A DNA stretch of 64,000 bases from Ectobacillus funiculus (GCF_042429435.1 NZ_JBHMAF010000196.1); one strand, 5' to 3'; counted from the first letter of the stretch, positions 17,512 to 25,332 are shown. Notes: a model not told the origin generated them from the sequence alone. Program-made: numbers and translations.

Positions 17512-18090
17512 ATGAGAAATTATATAGCAGCTTTGTTATTTATAGCAGGGGTAGTACTCATCAGCATAACAGGATGGCAGTTTATTGATGCGAAGAGGCA
17601 GCAGAAGCAATCAACGGCAGAGGCACAAGAGATGTTAGGGAAAGCCAAGGATACGAAGCTGAGCCGTGCTGCATTTCAGCCGCAAAAGGACGAAACAATC
17701 GGCATGCTTCGGATCCCGAAAATTCATGCTGTGCTTCCTATTATAGAAGGAACCGATCCAGATGACTTAAAAAAAGGGGTCGGACATTATACAAGTACAG
17801 CATTTCCAGGAGATCATAATCAAATTTTGCTTTCCGGTCATCGCGATACAGTGTTTCGGAAATTTGGTGAAATAGAAAAAGGGGATGAATTGATTGTAGA
17901 GCTGCCGTATGGCACATTCCGTTATGTGATGGATCATGCAAAAATTGTCCCGGCAGATGATACAACAGTCATTGGTTCAACCGCACCAAATGAGGTGTTA
18001 AATGTATCAACCTGCTATCCGTTTCGATTTGTCGGATCAGCGCCGGACCGTTATGTTATCTATGCCTATCCTGAGGAAAAACAGTCGTAA
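17512..18090 (+). CDS. class D sortase
   Basis: This 192-residue transpeptidase anchors secreted proteins to the cell wall. One N-terminal membrane helix (about 4-22) precedes the sortase barrel. LLSGHRDT carries the catalytic His near 110, LNVSTCYPF the Cys near 168, and SAPDRYVIYA the Arg near 180. The TLxTC-like VSTC motif and size fit class D. I choose the ATG at 17512 after GAAGGTG; GTG 17497 and TTG 17500 are in-frame alternatives without an upstream ribosome binding site. No LPxTG substrate is encoded nearby; the two secreted repeat proteins downstream lack a sorting signal. Confidence 0.88.
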   Translation: MRNYIAALLFIAGVVLISITGWQFIDAKRQQKQSTAEAQEMLGKAKDTKLSRAAFQPQKDETIGMLRIPKIHAVLPIIEGTDPDDLKKGVGHYTSTAFPGDHNQILLSGHRDTVFRKFGEIEKGDELIVELPYGTFRYVMDHAKIVPADDTTVIGSTAPNEVLNVSTCYPFRFVGSAPDRYVIYAYPEEKQS

Positions 18091-18351
18091 GCGCTCGGCA
18101 TCGGAGTCGCATTCTCTGCTGGCCCGGTTTTTCTATATCAGGGAGCAATCGCACTATTAGCAACACAAATTCATACATTTGTGCCGAAGGAAATAATGGA
18201 TCAGCTTATTGTTGAGCTAACCGCTACAGGCGGTGCGCTTCTCATCGCAATCGGGCTGAATATTTTAAAAATCACGTCTATTCGCGTGGCTAATATGCTG
18301 CCAAGCTTGTTATGTACGATAGTATTCGTGCTTATCATGGAATATATGTAA
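18091..18351 (+). pseudogene. DUF554 (YdfK/YqgA-like) membrane protein, C-terminal remnant
   Basis: In the same frame as the sortase, directly after its stop codon, 86 codons read ALGIGVAFSAGPVFLYQG..., TGGALLIAIGLNIL and VANMLPSLLCTIVF to a TAA. These are the conserved C-terminal segments of DUF554 membrane proteins, normally about 230 residues. No start codon, ribosome binding site or N-terminal two thirds are present. A deletion probably joined the sortase gene end to the remains of this gene. The remnant still has its terminator. Confidence 0.75.
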
Positions 18352-18352
18352 G

Positions 18353-18380
18353 AACAGGAGGAAAACCCTCCTGTTTTTTT
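18353..18380 (+). terminator. intrinsic terminator after the DUF554 remnant
   Basis: AACAGGAGG pairs with CCTCCTGTT around AAAAC and ends in a run of T. It now also serves the sortase gene. Confidence 0.85.
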
Positions 18381-18382
18381 AT

Positions 18383-18516
18383 GCCTTAAGAAAGCATAAA
18401 ACTCCAGCCAAGAGTATATTCGGTGTGACAGAAAATTTTAGCAATAAAGTGTATGAGCAACTACATCTTTTATCTTCGCCCAAGGGCAGGGCCCGCCAAT
18501 CAGCGAGTTTTCTTTA
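18383..18516 (-). repeat. composite repeat family 1, full copy (reverse)
   Basis: GCCTTAAGAAAGCATAAAACTCCAGCC, ACAGAAAATTTTAGCAATAAAG, GAGCAACTACATC, TATCTTCGCCCAAGGGCAGGGC, then CCGCC-AATC-AGCGAG and TTTTCTTTA. It sits just after the terminator of the DUF554 remnant. Confidence 0.85.
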
Positions 18517-18647
18517 CAAGATAATTTAGGATTCATCCGCGGACATACTCTCTTTGCTTATAATAATTTTTTATAAAAACATGAGGAAAAAACAACCAAT
18601 TGGGCAAAATAACGGTAATCTTTTATGATAAAAGGAGTGAATAGACG

Positions 18648-19265
18648 ATGAAAAAGCAAGTGATAGGATGGACAATAGCTGGTTTATTGGCAGTAGGAGG
18701 AGCAGGGATGCTGCCAACAGCAAAAGCGGAAGCGATGTATGGAAAGTTTTTGCAGGATGGCCCGCGGCATGAGCATTTACTTAGAATGGCAAATCATTTT
18801 GGGATTGCAACGGAAGGAAAAAGCGATGAGCAGCTAAAGGCGGAAATCCATCAAGCGCTTGAGAAAAAGCATCGAGAGCATTTGCTGCAGAAGGCAAAGG
18901 AATTTGGGATTGCAACAGAAGGCAAGACAGCGGAGCAAATTCATAATGAAATTCGGAAGCTGCATGAGTCTGATCTATTGGAGGAGGCAAAGCGCTTTGG
19001 AATTGCAACAACAGGAAAATCCCATTTTCAGCTAAGAGAAGAAGTACAAAAAGCCCGGTATGCTCAGGAGCATGAGCAGCTCGTACAATCGGCGAAAGAA
19101 TTTGGAATTGCAACAGAAGGAAAAACGAACTACCAGCTGCGTAAAGAAATTATGAAAAAAGAAGAAACACAAGTCATAGCGGAGGCAAAAAAACTAGGCA
19201 TTCAAACAGAAGGGAAATCGTATGAGGATCTAAAAGAAGCAGTAGAAAAAGCGAAGAAGCAGTAA
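18648..19265 (+). CDS. secreted GI-x-TEGK repeat protein (five repeats), unknown function
   Basis: The 205-residue precursor has a signal peptide (about residues 1-28, cleavage near AKAEA). The mature part is almost entirely five helical repeats of the form A-K-x-F-G-I-A-T-E-G-K-(S/T)-x-x-Q-L-x-x-E-I. Motif cores start at 51, 86, 117, 152 and 183, so spacing alternates 35, 31, 35, 31; the true unit may be a 66-residue pair. The helix-GK(S/T)-helix pattern recalls SAP/HeH-type motifs, an inference from pattern only. AAAGGAGTG precedes the ATG. There is no LPxTG or membrane anchor. A close paralogue follows. Confidence 0.8.
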   Translation: MKKQVIGWTIAGLLAVGGAGMLPTAKAEAMYGKFLQDGPRHEHLLRMANHFGIATEGKSDEQLKAEIHQALEKKHREHLLQKAKEFGIATEGKTAEQIHNEIRKLHESDLLEEAKRFGIATTGKSHFQLREEVQKARYAQEHEQLVQSAKEFGIATEGKTNYQLRKEIMKKEETQVIAEAKKLGIQTEGKSYEDLKEAVEKAKKQ

Positions 19266-19311
19266 GCAAAAACAGCCGGTTCTCTATTGAACCCGGCTGT
19301 TTTTGCTTACT
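19262..19311. terminator. very long terminator stem between the two repeat-protein genes
   Basis: GTAAGCAAAAACAGCCGG and its complement ending GTTTTTGCTTAC flank a short loop, giving about 22 paired positions. The stem starts at the stop codon of the first repeat-protein gene. Confidence 0.85.
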
Positions 19312-19343
19312 GCTTAAAGAACGTATCAATAAGCGAGTTTTCT
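19312..19343 (-). repeat. family 1 repeat remnant, both ends only (reverse)
   Basis: GCTTAAAGAACGTAT (left end) is fused to CAATAAGCGAGTTTTCT (right end). Everything between has been deleted. Confidence 0.55.
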
Positions 19344-19459
19344 CCACAAAGTGGATCCATTCTCAATTGTATATTCTCAAGAAGTTTTCTCTTCATGGAC
19401 GAATTTTCCTTTCTTCCCTTGCGCATAGTAACAATGAGAGTAAGATCAGGAGGGTTAGT

Positions 19460-19879
19460 ATGTACAGATATACATTAGCAGTAATGACTTTTTTGATTTT
19501 ATTTAAGGCCCTCAGTGCAGACCCTGTGAAGGCTGCGACAGAGCCGACACAACAGGAAATGCATATGCGTATTGAACAGCATTTTCGCCAAAAGGCGGAG
19601 CATTTCGGGATTGAAACAGAGGGAAAAGAACTTAAGCAGGTGCGTAAGGAGCTTCATGATGCCCAAGAGGCAAAGCGGTTGGAGATGATTCAGCGTGCAG
19701 CAGCTCGTTACGGCATTGAAACAGAAGGGAAGAGCATGCATAGGATTGTTGAGGGGATTCGAACAGCGAGAGAAAAAGAAGTACATGATCTTGCTAAGAA
19801 GTTTGGCATTCAAACAGAAGGAAAAACGATGCAGCAGCTTACAGTAGAGGTAGAGGAAAAACAAGAGGCCACAAAGTAA
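19460..19879 (+). CDS. secreted GI-x-TEGK repeat protein (three repeats), unknown function
   Basis: The 139-residue precursor has an N-terminal hydrophobic signal (residues 3-20, likely cleaved near VKAA). Three repeats have cores FGIETEGK (49), YGIETEGK (84) and FGIQTEGK (115); spacings of 35 then 31 repeat the rhythm of the upstream paralogue. The frame is open from 19367, but ATG 19460 follows CAGGAGGG and begins at the signal. The gene pair is a tandem duplication that has since changed repeat number. No known domain is recognised. Confidence 0.78.
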   Translation: MYRYTLAVMTFLILFKALSADPVKAATEPTQQEMHMRIEQHFRQKAEHFGIETEGKELKQVRKELHDAQEAKRLEMIQRAAARYGIETEGKSMHRIVEGIRTAREKEVHDLAKKFGIQTEGKTMQQLTVEVEEKQEATK

Positions 19880-19903
19880 GCGTCACGAAAGGGGTTTCAT
19901 GCC

Positions 19904-20005
19904 ATGGAGCACAACCGGCATAGTCTGCAAAATCATTGGACATTTGTCATGTATGATGGCTGCAGGCGATATTCGAATGATAATCATTGTATTGTAGCTG
20001 CGTAA
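19904..20005 (+). CDS. possible 33-residue small protein
   Basis: An ATG with GAAAGGGG ten bases upstream opens a 33-codon frame (MEHNRHSLQNHWTFVMYDG..., ending NHCIVAA). It is rich in His, Asn and Cys. The frame also contains AATGATAATCATT (19976-19988), an exact Fur-box core. It could equally be non-coding DNA between the repeat protein and the family 1 repeat. I recognise no family. Confidence 0.3.
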   Translation: MEHNRHSLQNHWTFVMYDGCRRYSNDNHCIVAA

Positions 20006-20012
20006 ACAATAG

Positions 20013-20148
20013 TAAAGAAAACTCACCGATTGGTGAGCCCTGCCTTTGGGCGAAGACAGAGGCGTAGTTGCCCTTATACTTTATGCCTAAAATTTCTCGC
20101 TACGTCGAATTGGAAGCCAGTTGGAAATTTATACTTTCTTAAAGTGAA
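20013..20148 (+). repeat. composite repeat family 1, full copy with a covarying stem (forward)
   Basis: TAAAGAAAACTCACC-GATT-GGTGAGCCC: the stem is CTCACC/GGTGAG instead of the usual CTCGCC/GGCGAG, so both strands changed together. GAAGACAGAGGCGTAGTTGC, TTATACTTTATGCC, TAAAATTTCTCGCTACG, TTGGAAATTTATACTTTC and TTAAAGTGAA follow. Confidence 0.85.
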
Positions 20149-20229
20149 ATATAATTTCTCGTCTCCCCGTACTCAGAAACTTATCTCTTCATCTTCAGCT
20201 TGTTACTTTTTCAAAAAACAGGTACAAAT

Positions 20230-20283
20230 AAAAAACGGGCCATTCTTCCATAAATTTTTGATAGAAGGATGACCCGTTTTTTA
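20230..20283. terminator. terminator of the rib operon (ribH end)
   Basis: AAAAAACGGG(C)CAT and TTCTTCCAT pair with their complements ending in ACCCGTTTTTT around TAAATTTTTG. A-runs and T-runs on both sides make it bidirectional; ribH ends just downstream on the minus strand. Confidence 0.85.
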
Positions 20284-20302
20284 TATAGATGTTTTTTTAT
20301 TA

Positions 20303-20767
20303 TTAGCCTTGCAATTGTCGGCCTAGGTTCGCCATTTCAATTGCGGAAGCAGCTGCCTCGTAGCCTTTATTGCCCGCTTTTGTGCCGGCACGCTCGATTG
20401 CTTGCTCAATTGTTTCTGTCGTTAATACACCGAAAATAACCGGTATTTCCGTTTGTAATGTAATAGCTGCAACGCCTTTCGCTACTTCATTGCATACATA
20501 ATCATAGTGTGTTGTTGCGCCGCGGATTACTGTGCCAAGTGTAATAACCGCATCATATTTACCGCTTGTCGCCATTTTCTTTGCAACCAATGGAAGCTCA
20601 AATGCACCTGGTACCCAAGCTATGTCTACGTTTGCATCATCCACACCGTGGCGTTTTAAGCCGTCTTGAGCACCGCCAAGAAGCTTGCTTGTAATGAATT
20701 CGTTAAAACGTGCTACTACAATTCCTACCTTTAAATCTGTACCAACTAAATGTCCTTCAAAAATCAT
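20303..20767 (-). CDS. ribH: 6,7-dimethyl-8-ribityllumazine synthase
   Basis: This 154-residue subunit forms the 60-mer capsid in which lumazine is made from ArP and dihydroxybutanone phosphate. ARFNEFIT near residue 18, WVPGAFELP near 51, GTVIRGATTHYDYV near 77 with the catalytic His, and GVLTTE near 113 are all present. The ATG follows AAAGGAGAAG. It is the last gene of the ribDE-ribBA-ribH operon; ribT is not here but at 61.5 kb. Confidence 0.97.
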   Translation of the reverse strand: MIFEGHLVGTDLKVGIVVARFNEFITSKLLGGAQDGLKRHGVDDANVDIAWVPGAFELPLVAKKMATSGKYDAVITLGTVIRGATTHYDYVCNEVAKGVAAITLQTEIPVIFGVLTTETIEQAIERAGTKAGNKGYEAAASAIEMANLGRQLQG

Positions 20768-20782
20768 CGTTCTCTTCTCCTT

Positions 20783-21976
20783 TTATAGGTGCAGCAGATG
20801 CCCTAATTTTTCGTATTTTGTTTTAAGATATTCTTGATTTTCGCGTTTTGCTGGCAATTGCAGCGGCACGCGTTCTACCACCTGTAAATCATGTCCCTGA
20901 AGACCTGCGATTTTACGCGGATTGTTGGTAAGCAGTTTAATATCGCGTACGCCCAAATCCTTTAAAATTTGCGCACCAATGCCATAGTCGCGAAGGTCTG
21001 CATCAAAGCCAAGCTTATGGTTCGCTTCGACTGTATCATAGCCCTCCTCTTGGAGCTTATAGGCGCGCAGTTTATTCATTAAGCCAATGCCGCGGCCTTC
21101 CTGACGCATATATAGCAATATCCCGCTGCCTGCCTCTTCAATTTGAGCAAGCGCCGCATGCAGCTGAGGTCCGCAGTCACAACGGTATGACCCTAGTACA
21201 TCTCCTGTTAAGCATTCAGAGTGTACACGTACTAATACAGGCTCATTTGGATTAATTTCACCTTTTACGATTGCAATATGCTCTTTGTCGTCAAGGGAGT
21301 TTGTATAACCGACAGCGCGGAAGGTTCCGAATTCTGTTGGAAGTGTAATTTCCACCTCGCGCTTCACAAGCTTTTCGTTACGGCGTCGATATTCAATTAA
21401 TGCTTCAATCGTAATCATTTTTAAATCAAATTGCTCTGCGACCTTTTCTAAATCCCCGACGCGTGCCATTGTACCGTCTTCATTGATAATTTCACAAATA
21501 ACACCGGCTGGCTCGGAGCCGCATAACATTGCCAGATCTACAGCAGCCTCTGTGTGGCCGGCCCGACGCAGCACACCGCCTTTTTTCGCGATAAGCGGAA
21601 AAATATGGCCTGGTCGTTTAAAATCGCTGCCCTTTGCGTTAGGGTCCAGCATTTTTTGAATCGTGAAGGAACGCTCATGGGCGCTGATGCCCGTAGTTGT
21701 TTCCTTATGGTCAATGCTTACGGTAAAGGCAGTTCCGTGTGCATCTGTATTGTTTGCTACCATCGGTTGAAGGGACAAACGCTTTGCGTGCTCCTCCGTA
21801 ATCGGTACGCATACAAGACCGCGGCCGTGCGTGATCATAAAATTAATCACTTCCGGCGTTGTACGATCGGCAAGTGACACAAAGTCACCTTCATTTTCAC
21901 GATTTTCATCATCGCATACGATAATTGGCTTTCCAGCCTTTAAATCATATAACGCTTCTTCCACTGTATGAAACAT
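20783..21976 (-). CDS. ribBA: bifunctional 3,4-dihydroxy-2-butanone-4-phosphate synthase / GTP cyclohydrolase II
   Basis: The protein has 397 residues. The N-terminal half makes the four-carbon unit from ribulose 5-phosphate (DDENRENEGDF, THGRGLVC, HTEAAVDL). The C-terminal half opens GTP and has the zinc site SECLTGDVLGSYRCDCG plus RQEGRGIGL. The frame is open to 22087 inside ribE, but ATG 21976 has AAAGGAGAGAT and gives MFHTVEEAL. It supplies both riboflavin precursors. Confidence 0.96.
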   Translation of the reverse strand: MFHTVEEALYDLKAGKPIIVCDDENRENEGDFVSLADRTTPEVINFMITHGRGLVCVPITEEHAKRLSLQPMVANNTDAHGTAFTVSIDHKETTTGISAHERSFTIQKMLDPNAKGSDFKRPGHIFPLIAKKGGVLRRAGHTEAAVDLAMLCGSEPAGVICEIINEDGTMARVGDLEKVAEQFDLKMITIEALIEYRRRNEKLVKREVEITLPTEFGTFRAVGYTNSLDDKEHIAIVKGEINPNEPVLVRVHSECLTGDVLGSYRCDCGPQLHAALAQIEEAGSGILLYMRQEGRGIGLMNKLRAYKLQEEGYDTVEANHKLGFDADLRDYGIGAQILKDLGVRDIKLLTNNPRKIAGLQGHDLQVVERVPLQLPAKRENQEYLKTKYEKLGHLLHL

Positions 21977-21992
21977 AGCGATCTCTCCTTTC

Positions 21993-22640
21993 TTACATAT
22001 ATCCGTGTTCTTGTAAAAAGCTTGCAGTGAGTGAGGATTTTGGTGGTGCTTCCTCCCGGCGTGTAAACCGTTCAATATATTTGCCAATCATATCACATTC
22101 AATATTTACAATGTCCCCAACGCCCTTCTGTCCAATAACAGAGTAATCAACCGTATGTGGAATTAAGGAAATTGTCACAGATGTATCATCTAGACCGAAA
22201 ATTGTCAGACTTGTGCCATCAATTGTAATAGATCCTTTGAAAATGCAGTAGCGCAGCAAATTGCTTGGAAGTTCAATTCGATAGTAAATGGCATTATGGC
22301 TTTTTTTCTTCTCCACAATCGTTCCGATGCCATCCGCATGACCGCTCACAAAATGCCCGCCAAATCGTCCGCCTGCACTCATCGCACGTTCTAAGTTAAC
22401 GGAAGAGCCGCGTCCTAGCGCCTGAAGCGATGTAGCTTTCACCGTCTCTGGCATCACATCAACCGTAAAGGCGGAAGAGGTGAAGGATGTAACGGTTAAG
22501 CAGACGCCGTTCACAGCGATGCTGTCGCCAAGATGCACATCGGATAGAATATGAGAGGCAGAAATGGTCATCGTAATAGCCTGCCCAGTTTGCTGCATCC
22601 GTTCGACTTTCCCAATTTCTTCAATAATACCTGTAAACAT
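21993..22640 (-). CDS. ribE: riboflavin synthase alpha chain
   Basis: The 215-residue protein has two homologous lumazine-binding barrels, one from MFTGIIEEIG and a second near residue 98 (FVSGHADGIGTI). It dismutates two lumazines to riboflavin and pyrimidine. The motif SIAVNGVCLTV near 40 is conserved. GGAGGTGCAGCA precedes the start, 11 nt after ribD, so the two are co-transcribed. Confidence 0.95.
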   Translation of the reverse strand: MFTGIIEEIGKVERMQQTGQAITMTISASHILSDVHLGDSIAVNGVCLTVTSFTSSAFTVDVMPETVKATSLQALGRGSSVNLERAMSAGGRFGGHFVSGHADGIGTIVEKKKSHNAIYYRIELPSNLLRYCIFKGSITIDGTSLTIFGLDDTSVTISLIPHTVDYSVIGQKGVGDIVNIECDMIGKYIERFTRREEAPPKSSLTASFLQEHGYM

Positions 22641-22651
22641 TGCTGCACCTC

Positions 22652-23734
22652 CTATTTCGGAATGGCGACGATTTTTATATCGTCTCCAATAGTCTCAATG
22701 GATTGAATGGAAAGAGAAGCAGCATCAGCGAGCGAGGAAAATCCACTGCCGCCAAAAATTGTTGGCGCCGCTTGGCCGCCAATCAGCTTCGGGCTAATAT
22801 ACACAATGAACTGCTGAAAGCATTTCGCTTCTAAAAAGCTTGCATTCACCTGTTGTCCGCCCTCTACAAAGAGAGAAAGAATTCCTTTTTCTCCTAAAAT
22901 GGCAAGTACTTCATTTATCTCAATACGGCTTTTGCTTGCCCTGATAACCGTTACCATATCAGATGTATATTGTTCCCATTTTTCCTGCGGTACATGTGAA
23001 CCAACGATAATCCATGTTGGAGCCATACCGTCCGTAACAACAAGCGAATCCAAAGGTGTCCGCAAATTTGTATCCAAAATGATGCGGATAGGATGCTTCC
23101 CCCCATTTGGCAGGCGTGTCGTTAAGCTAGGATTATCAGCAAGAACCGTATTTACGCCAACCAAAATAGCGTCATGCTCATGTCTGTAGCGATGTACATC
23201 GAGTCTTGCCTGTTCTCCTGTAATCCATTTGCTTTCACCTGTTACAGTCGCAATTTTTCCATCAAGGCTCATTGCTGTTTTAATGGTGACATACGGCTTA
23301 TGCTCTGCCATGTAATGAAAAAAGACGGTATTGAGCTCACGCGCTTCCTTCTCCAGCACACCGACTTCTACTTCGATGCCTGCATCCTTTAGACGCTGCA
23401 CCCCTTTGCCGGATACGAGTGGATTGTTGTCTAGTGAAGCCACAACAACACGTTTTACCTTTTTCTCAATGAGCAGATTGCTGCAAGGCGGTGTTTTACC
23501 AAAATGGCTGCAAGGCTCAAGCGTCACATAGGCAGTTGCCCCTTCTGCTTTATCTCCTGCCATTTTGAGCGCATGCACCTCGGCGTGACCTTCTCCAGCC
23601 TTTAAATGGGCACCGAGACCGACAATCACACCATCCTTTACTACAACCGCACCAACAGTCGGATTCGGACTTGTTTGTCCTTGCGCCGCCTTCGCAAGAT
23701 CAAGTGCGAGGCGCATATATTCCTGATCAGTCAT
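22652..23734 (-). CDS. ribD: bifunctional riboflavin deaminase/reductase
   Basis: This 360-residue protein has an N-terminal zinc deaminase: HAEVHAL near residue 49 with catalytic Glu, and PCSHFGKTPPCSNL near 73-84 carrying the two zinc Cys. The C-terminal DHFR-like reductase begins near residue 145 (TAMSLDGKIA) and contains GVNTVLADNPSL. It is the first gene of the operon behind the FMN riboswitch. AGGAGAGGTGG precedes the ATG. Confidence 0.96.
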   Translation of the reverse strand: MTDQEYMRLALDLAKAAQGQTSPNPTVGAVVVKDGVIVGLGAHLKAGEGHAEVHALKMAGDKAEGATAYVTLEPCSHFGKTPPCSNLLIEKKVKRVVVASLDNNPLVSGKGVQRLKDAGIEVEVGVLEKEARELNTVFFHYMAEHKPYVTIKTAMSLDGKIATVTGESKWITGEQARLDVHRYRHEHDAILVGVNTVLADNPSLTTRLPNGGKHPIRIILDTNLRTPLDSLVVTDGMAPTWIIVGSHVPQEKWEQYTSDMVTVIRASKSRIEINEVLAILGEKGILSLFVEGGQQVNASFLEAKCFQQFIVYISPKLIGGQAAPTIFGGSGFSSLADAASLSIQSIETIGDDIKIVAIPK

Positions 23735-23752
23735 AGCAAGACCACCTCTCCT

Positions 23753-23790
23753 AAAAAATCAAAACCCCAAGGACATTCCTTGGGGTTGGG
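23753..23790 (-). terminator. FMN-controlled terminator in the ribD leader
   Basis: On the minus strand CAACCCCAAGGA pairs with TCCTTGGGGTT, followed by TTGATTTTTT and then the ribD ribosome binding site. Its position between aptamer and gene fits the attenuating expression platform of a transcriptional FMN riboswitch. Confidence 0.85.
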
Positions 23791-23945
23791 AGAGACGTTT
23801 GTTTTCAGCGACAACAAGGATACAAAAGCACGGGAAAATAAGCCTAGCTGCAGCGATTAAAAAAACGAGCAGCTAGAACAAGTGTTCTCAAAAAGGAAGA
23901 CACTCGCCCTTGGATAGATATATCCTTATGTACAGCCTGAAAACG

Positions 23946-24090
23946 CAATCCTTCTCCCATCCAGACTATACTGTCGGCCCTAGATTTTCACTAGATCCAC
24001 CGCTTTGCGAGTGCAAAGGCGGGTCACGGGCTTAGAAGACGAGACTTCATCACCGCCGGTTGGGATTTTCACCCGACCCCGAAGGATATT
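23946..24090 (-). ncRNA. FMN riboswitch (RFN element)
   Basis: The minus strand carries the conserved blocks in order: ATCCTTCGGGGTCGGGTG, AAATCCCAACCGGCGGTG, AGCCCGTGACCCGC, a GATCTAGTGAAAATCTA stem, GGCCGACAGTATAGTCTG and GGATGGGAGAAGGAT. It binds FMN and, with the terminator at 23753-23790, shuts off ribDE-ribBA-ribH when flavin is plentiful. About 150 nt of leader separate aptamer and terminator. Confidence 0.97.
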
Positions 24091-24100
24091 GTTTTCTGAA

Positions 24101-24106
24101 ATTATA
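24101..24106 (-). promoter_or_regulatory. probable -10 of the rib operon promoter
   Basis: On the minus strand, TATAAT lies just upstream of the FMN aptamer. A TTGTAC lies 19 nt before it, a weak and long-spaced -35. The DNA further upstream, to 24240, shows no gene. Confidence 0.5.
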
Positions 24107-24246
24107 GCACAAAATAGAAAAAAAGGTACAATAATTTGATTGTGGTGAAAGAAAATGACTTGTTCTTTGTTATTTTTATAAATTTTGGAATTCCTTATTA
24201 GCAGATTTGGAAAAAAACAACTCTAGCCAGAAATTTTAAAGGACAA

Positions 24247-24382
24247 TAAAGAAAACCCGCCGATTGGCGAGCCCCGCTCTTGGGCGAGGACAGAGGCGTA
24301 GCCCTACTTATACTGTATTCCTAAAATTTCCTAATACGTCGAATCCACTTCTGGCTGGAAATTTATACTTTCCTACAGTGTA
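24247..24382 (+). repeat. composite repeat family 1, full copy (forward)
   Basis: TAAAGAAAACCCGCC-GATT-GGCGAGCCCC, TTGGGCGAGGACAGAGG, CTTATACTGTATTCC, TAAAATTTCC, CTGGCTGGAAATTTATAC and TTTCCTACAGTGTA. A possible older fragment, CTAGCCAGAAATTTTAAAGG, precedes it. Confidence 0.85.
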
Positions 24383-24418
24383 CAAAGATCCTGCTCTCAC
24401 ACAGGATCCTGCTTCTTA

Positions 24419-24637
24419 CTAAATATCTGTTTCTTCCGACTGCGGTGCTCTTACAACAGATTGGAACTTTCCTTTATGCGCACCGCTGCAATATGGCATA
24501 TTTGTTGATAAGCCGCAGCGGCAAAGAGAGAAGGCCGGCTTTGCCGGAAACGCGTGTCCTTGTGAATCCACCAATTCCACATCACCTGTGATACGGAACG
24601 AACCATTATCATTGACTTTAATTTGTACCTTTGTCAT
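24419..24637 (-). CDS. CDGSH-type iron-sulfur protein
   Basis: The protein has 72 residues. The signature C-R-C-x2-S-x3-P-x-C-x2-x-H is present as SLCRCGLSTNMPYCSGAHKG (about residues 37-56), giving the three-Cys/one-His ligand set of a [2Fe-2S] cluster. Bacterial members are soluble and thought to act in iron or redox handling. There is one motif only and no transmembrane helix. Single gene; AGGAGGATATCTAG precedes the ATG. Confidence 0.9.
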   Translation of the reverse strand: MTKVQIKVNDNGSFRITGDVELVDSQGHAFPAKPAFSLCRCGLSTNMPYCSGAHKGKFQSVVRAPQSEETDI

Positions 24638-24766
24638 CTAGATATCCTCCTAATTTTAAGTTTTTTTCTATAATATGCACATTTTTACATATTTTCAATC
24701 TACTCGTATGTGTATGTTTAGAAAGATGCTTTCTTTCCAAAAAATTAGAATGTATAATAAGCTTCG

Positions 24767-24874
24767 TAAAGAAAACTCGCCGTTAGGGCGTAGTTACACT
24801 TACACTGTATCCTTAAAATTTCTGACTGCGTTGAATGACTTCGAGCTGGAAATTTAGCTGTTTCTACAGTGCAA
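24767..24874 (+). repeat. composite repeat family 1, left module deleted internally (forward)
   Basis: TAAAGAAAACTCGCCGTTAGGGCGTAGTT lacks both hairpins. The right module is complete: ACACTTACACTGTATCC, TAAAATTTCTGACTGCG, GAGCTGGAAATTTA and TTTCTACAGTGCAA. Confidence 0.8.
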
Positions 24875-24898
24875 GAAAAAAGACATAGGTGGAAAAAG

Positions 24899-25141
24899 AT
24901 GAGCAAAAAGTTACATACGATCCAAGCAATTGCGAGAGATAAAAAATGGGTTTCCTTTTTATATGATCATCAGCCTTACAGCTTGCTGCATTGGTCAAAA
25001 GCTGGGATAGAAGAAGAGGAAAAGGATGCATGGCTGCTGCAGGATGAAATGACATTTGAGATGCAAGAATTTGCGACGCTTGAAGAAGCGATGACTTGGC
25101 TTGCTGAACATATGAAGGACGTTACAGACGTCCTGGCATGA
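24899..25141 (+). CDS. small protein of unknown function
   Basis: The protein has 80 residues, beginning MSKKLHTIQAIARDKKWVSF, acidic in the second half with helical heptad-like stretches (MQEFATLEEAMTWLAEHM). AGGTGGAAAAAG precedes the ATG at 24899; the frame is open ten codons earlier inside the repeat, without a ribosome binding site. No family recognised and no signal or membrane segment. It is flanked on both sides by family 1 repeats. Confidence 0.55.
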   Translation: MSKKLHTIQAIARDKKWVSFLYDHQPYSLLHWSKAGIEEEEKDAWLLQDEMTFEMQEFATLEEAMTWLAEHMKDVTDVLA

Positions 25142-25156
25142 GGTCCAGAATAACAG

Positions 25157-25227
25157 TAAAGAAAGAGCCCTGCCCCTGGGCCGGACAAAGATAGAGACGT
25201 AGTTGCAGCTATCCTTTTTAAAGCGCA
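25157..25227 (+). repeat. family 1 repeat, left module plus a collapsed right module (forward)
   Basis: TAAAGAAAGAGCCCTGCCCCTGGGC, GACAAAGATAGAGACGTAGTTGCAG, then CTATCCTTTTTAAAGCGCAA. The palindrome centre is missing. Confidence 0.65.
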
Positions 25228-25229
25228 AA

Positions 25230-25275
25230 AAAAGGAGGGGAGAATCATATGACAGATTCTTCTCTCCTTTTTTGC
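25230..25275. terminator. bidirectional terminator
   Basis: AAAAAAGGAGGGGAGAATC pairs with GATTCTTCTCTCCTTTTTT around ATATGACA. It lies between the 80-residue gene and the convergent hydrolase gene. Confidence 0.85.
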
Positions 25276-25332
25276 TGCTATGGCTGTGTTTTCTTTGTAG
25301 TAGTACTCACAGCTGCTTTTATGCAAATATGC

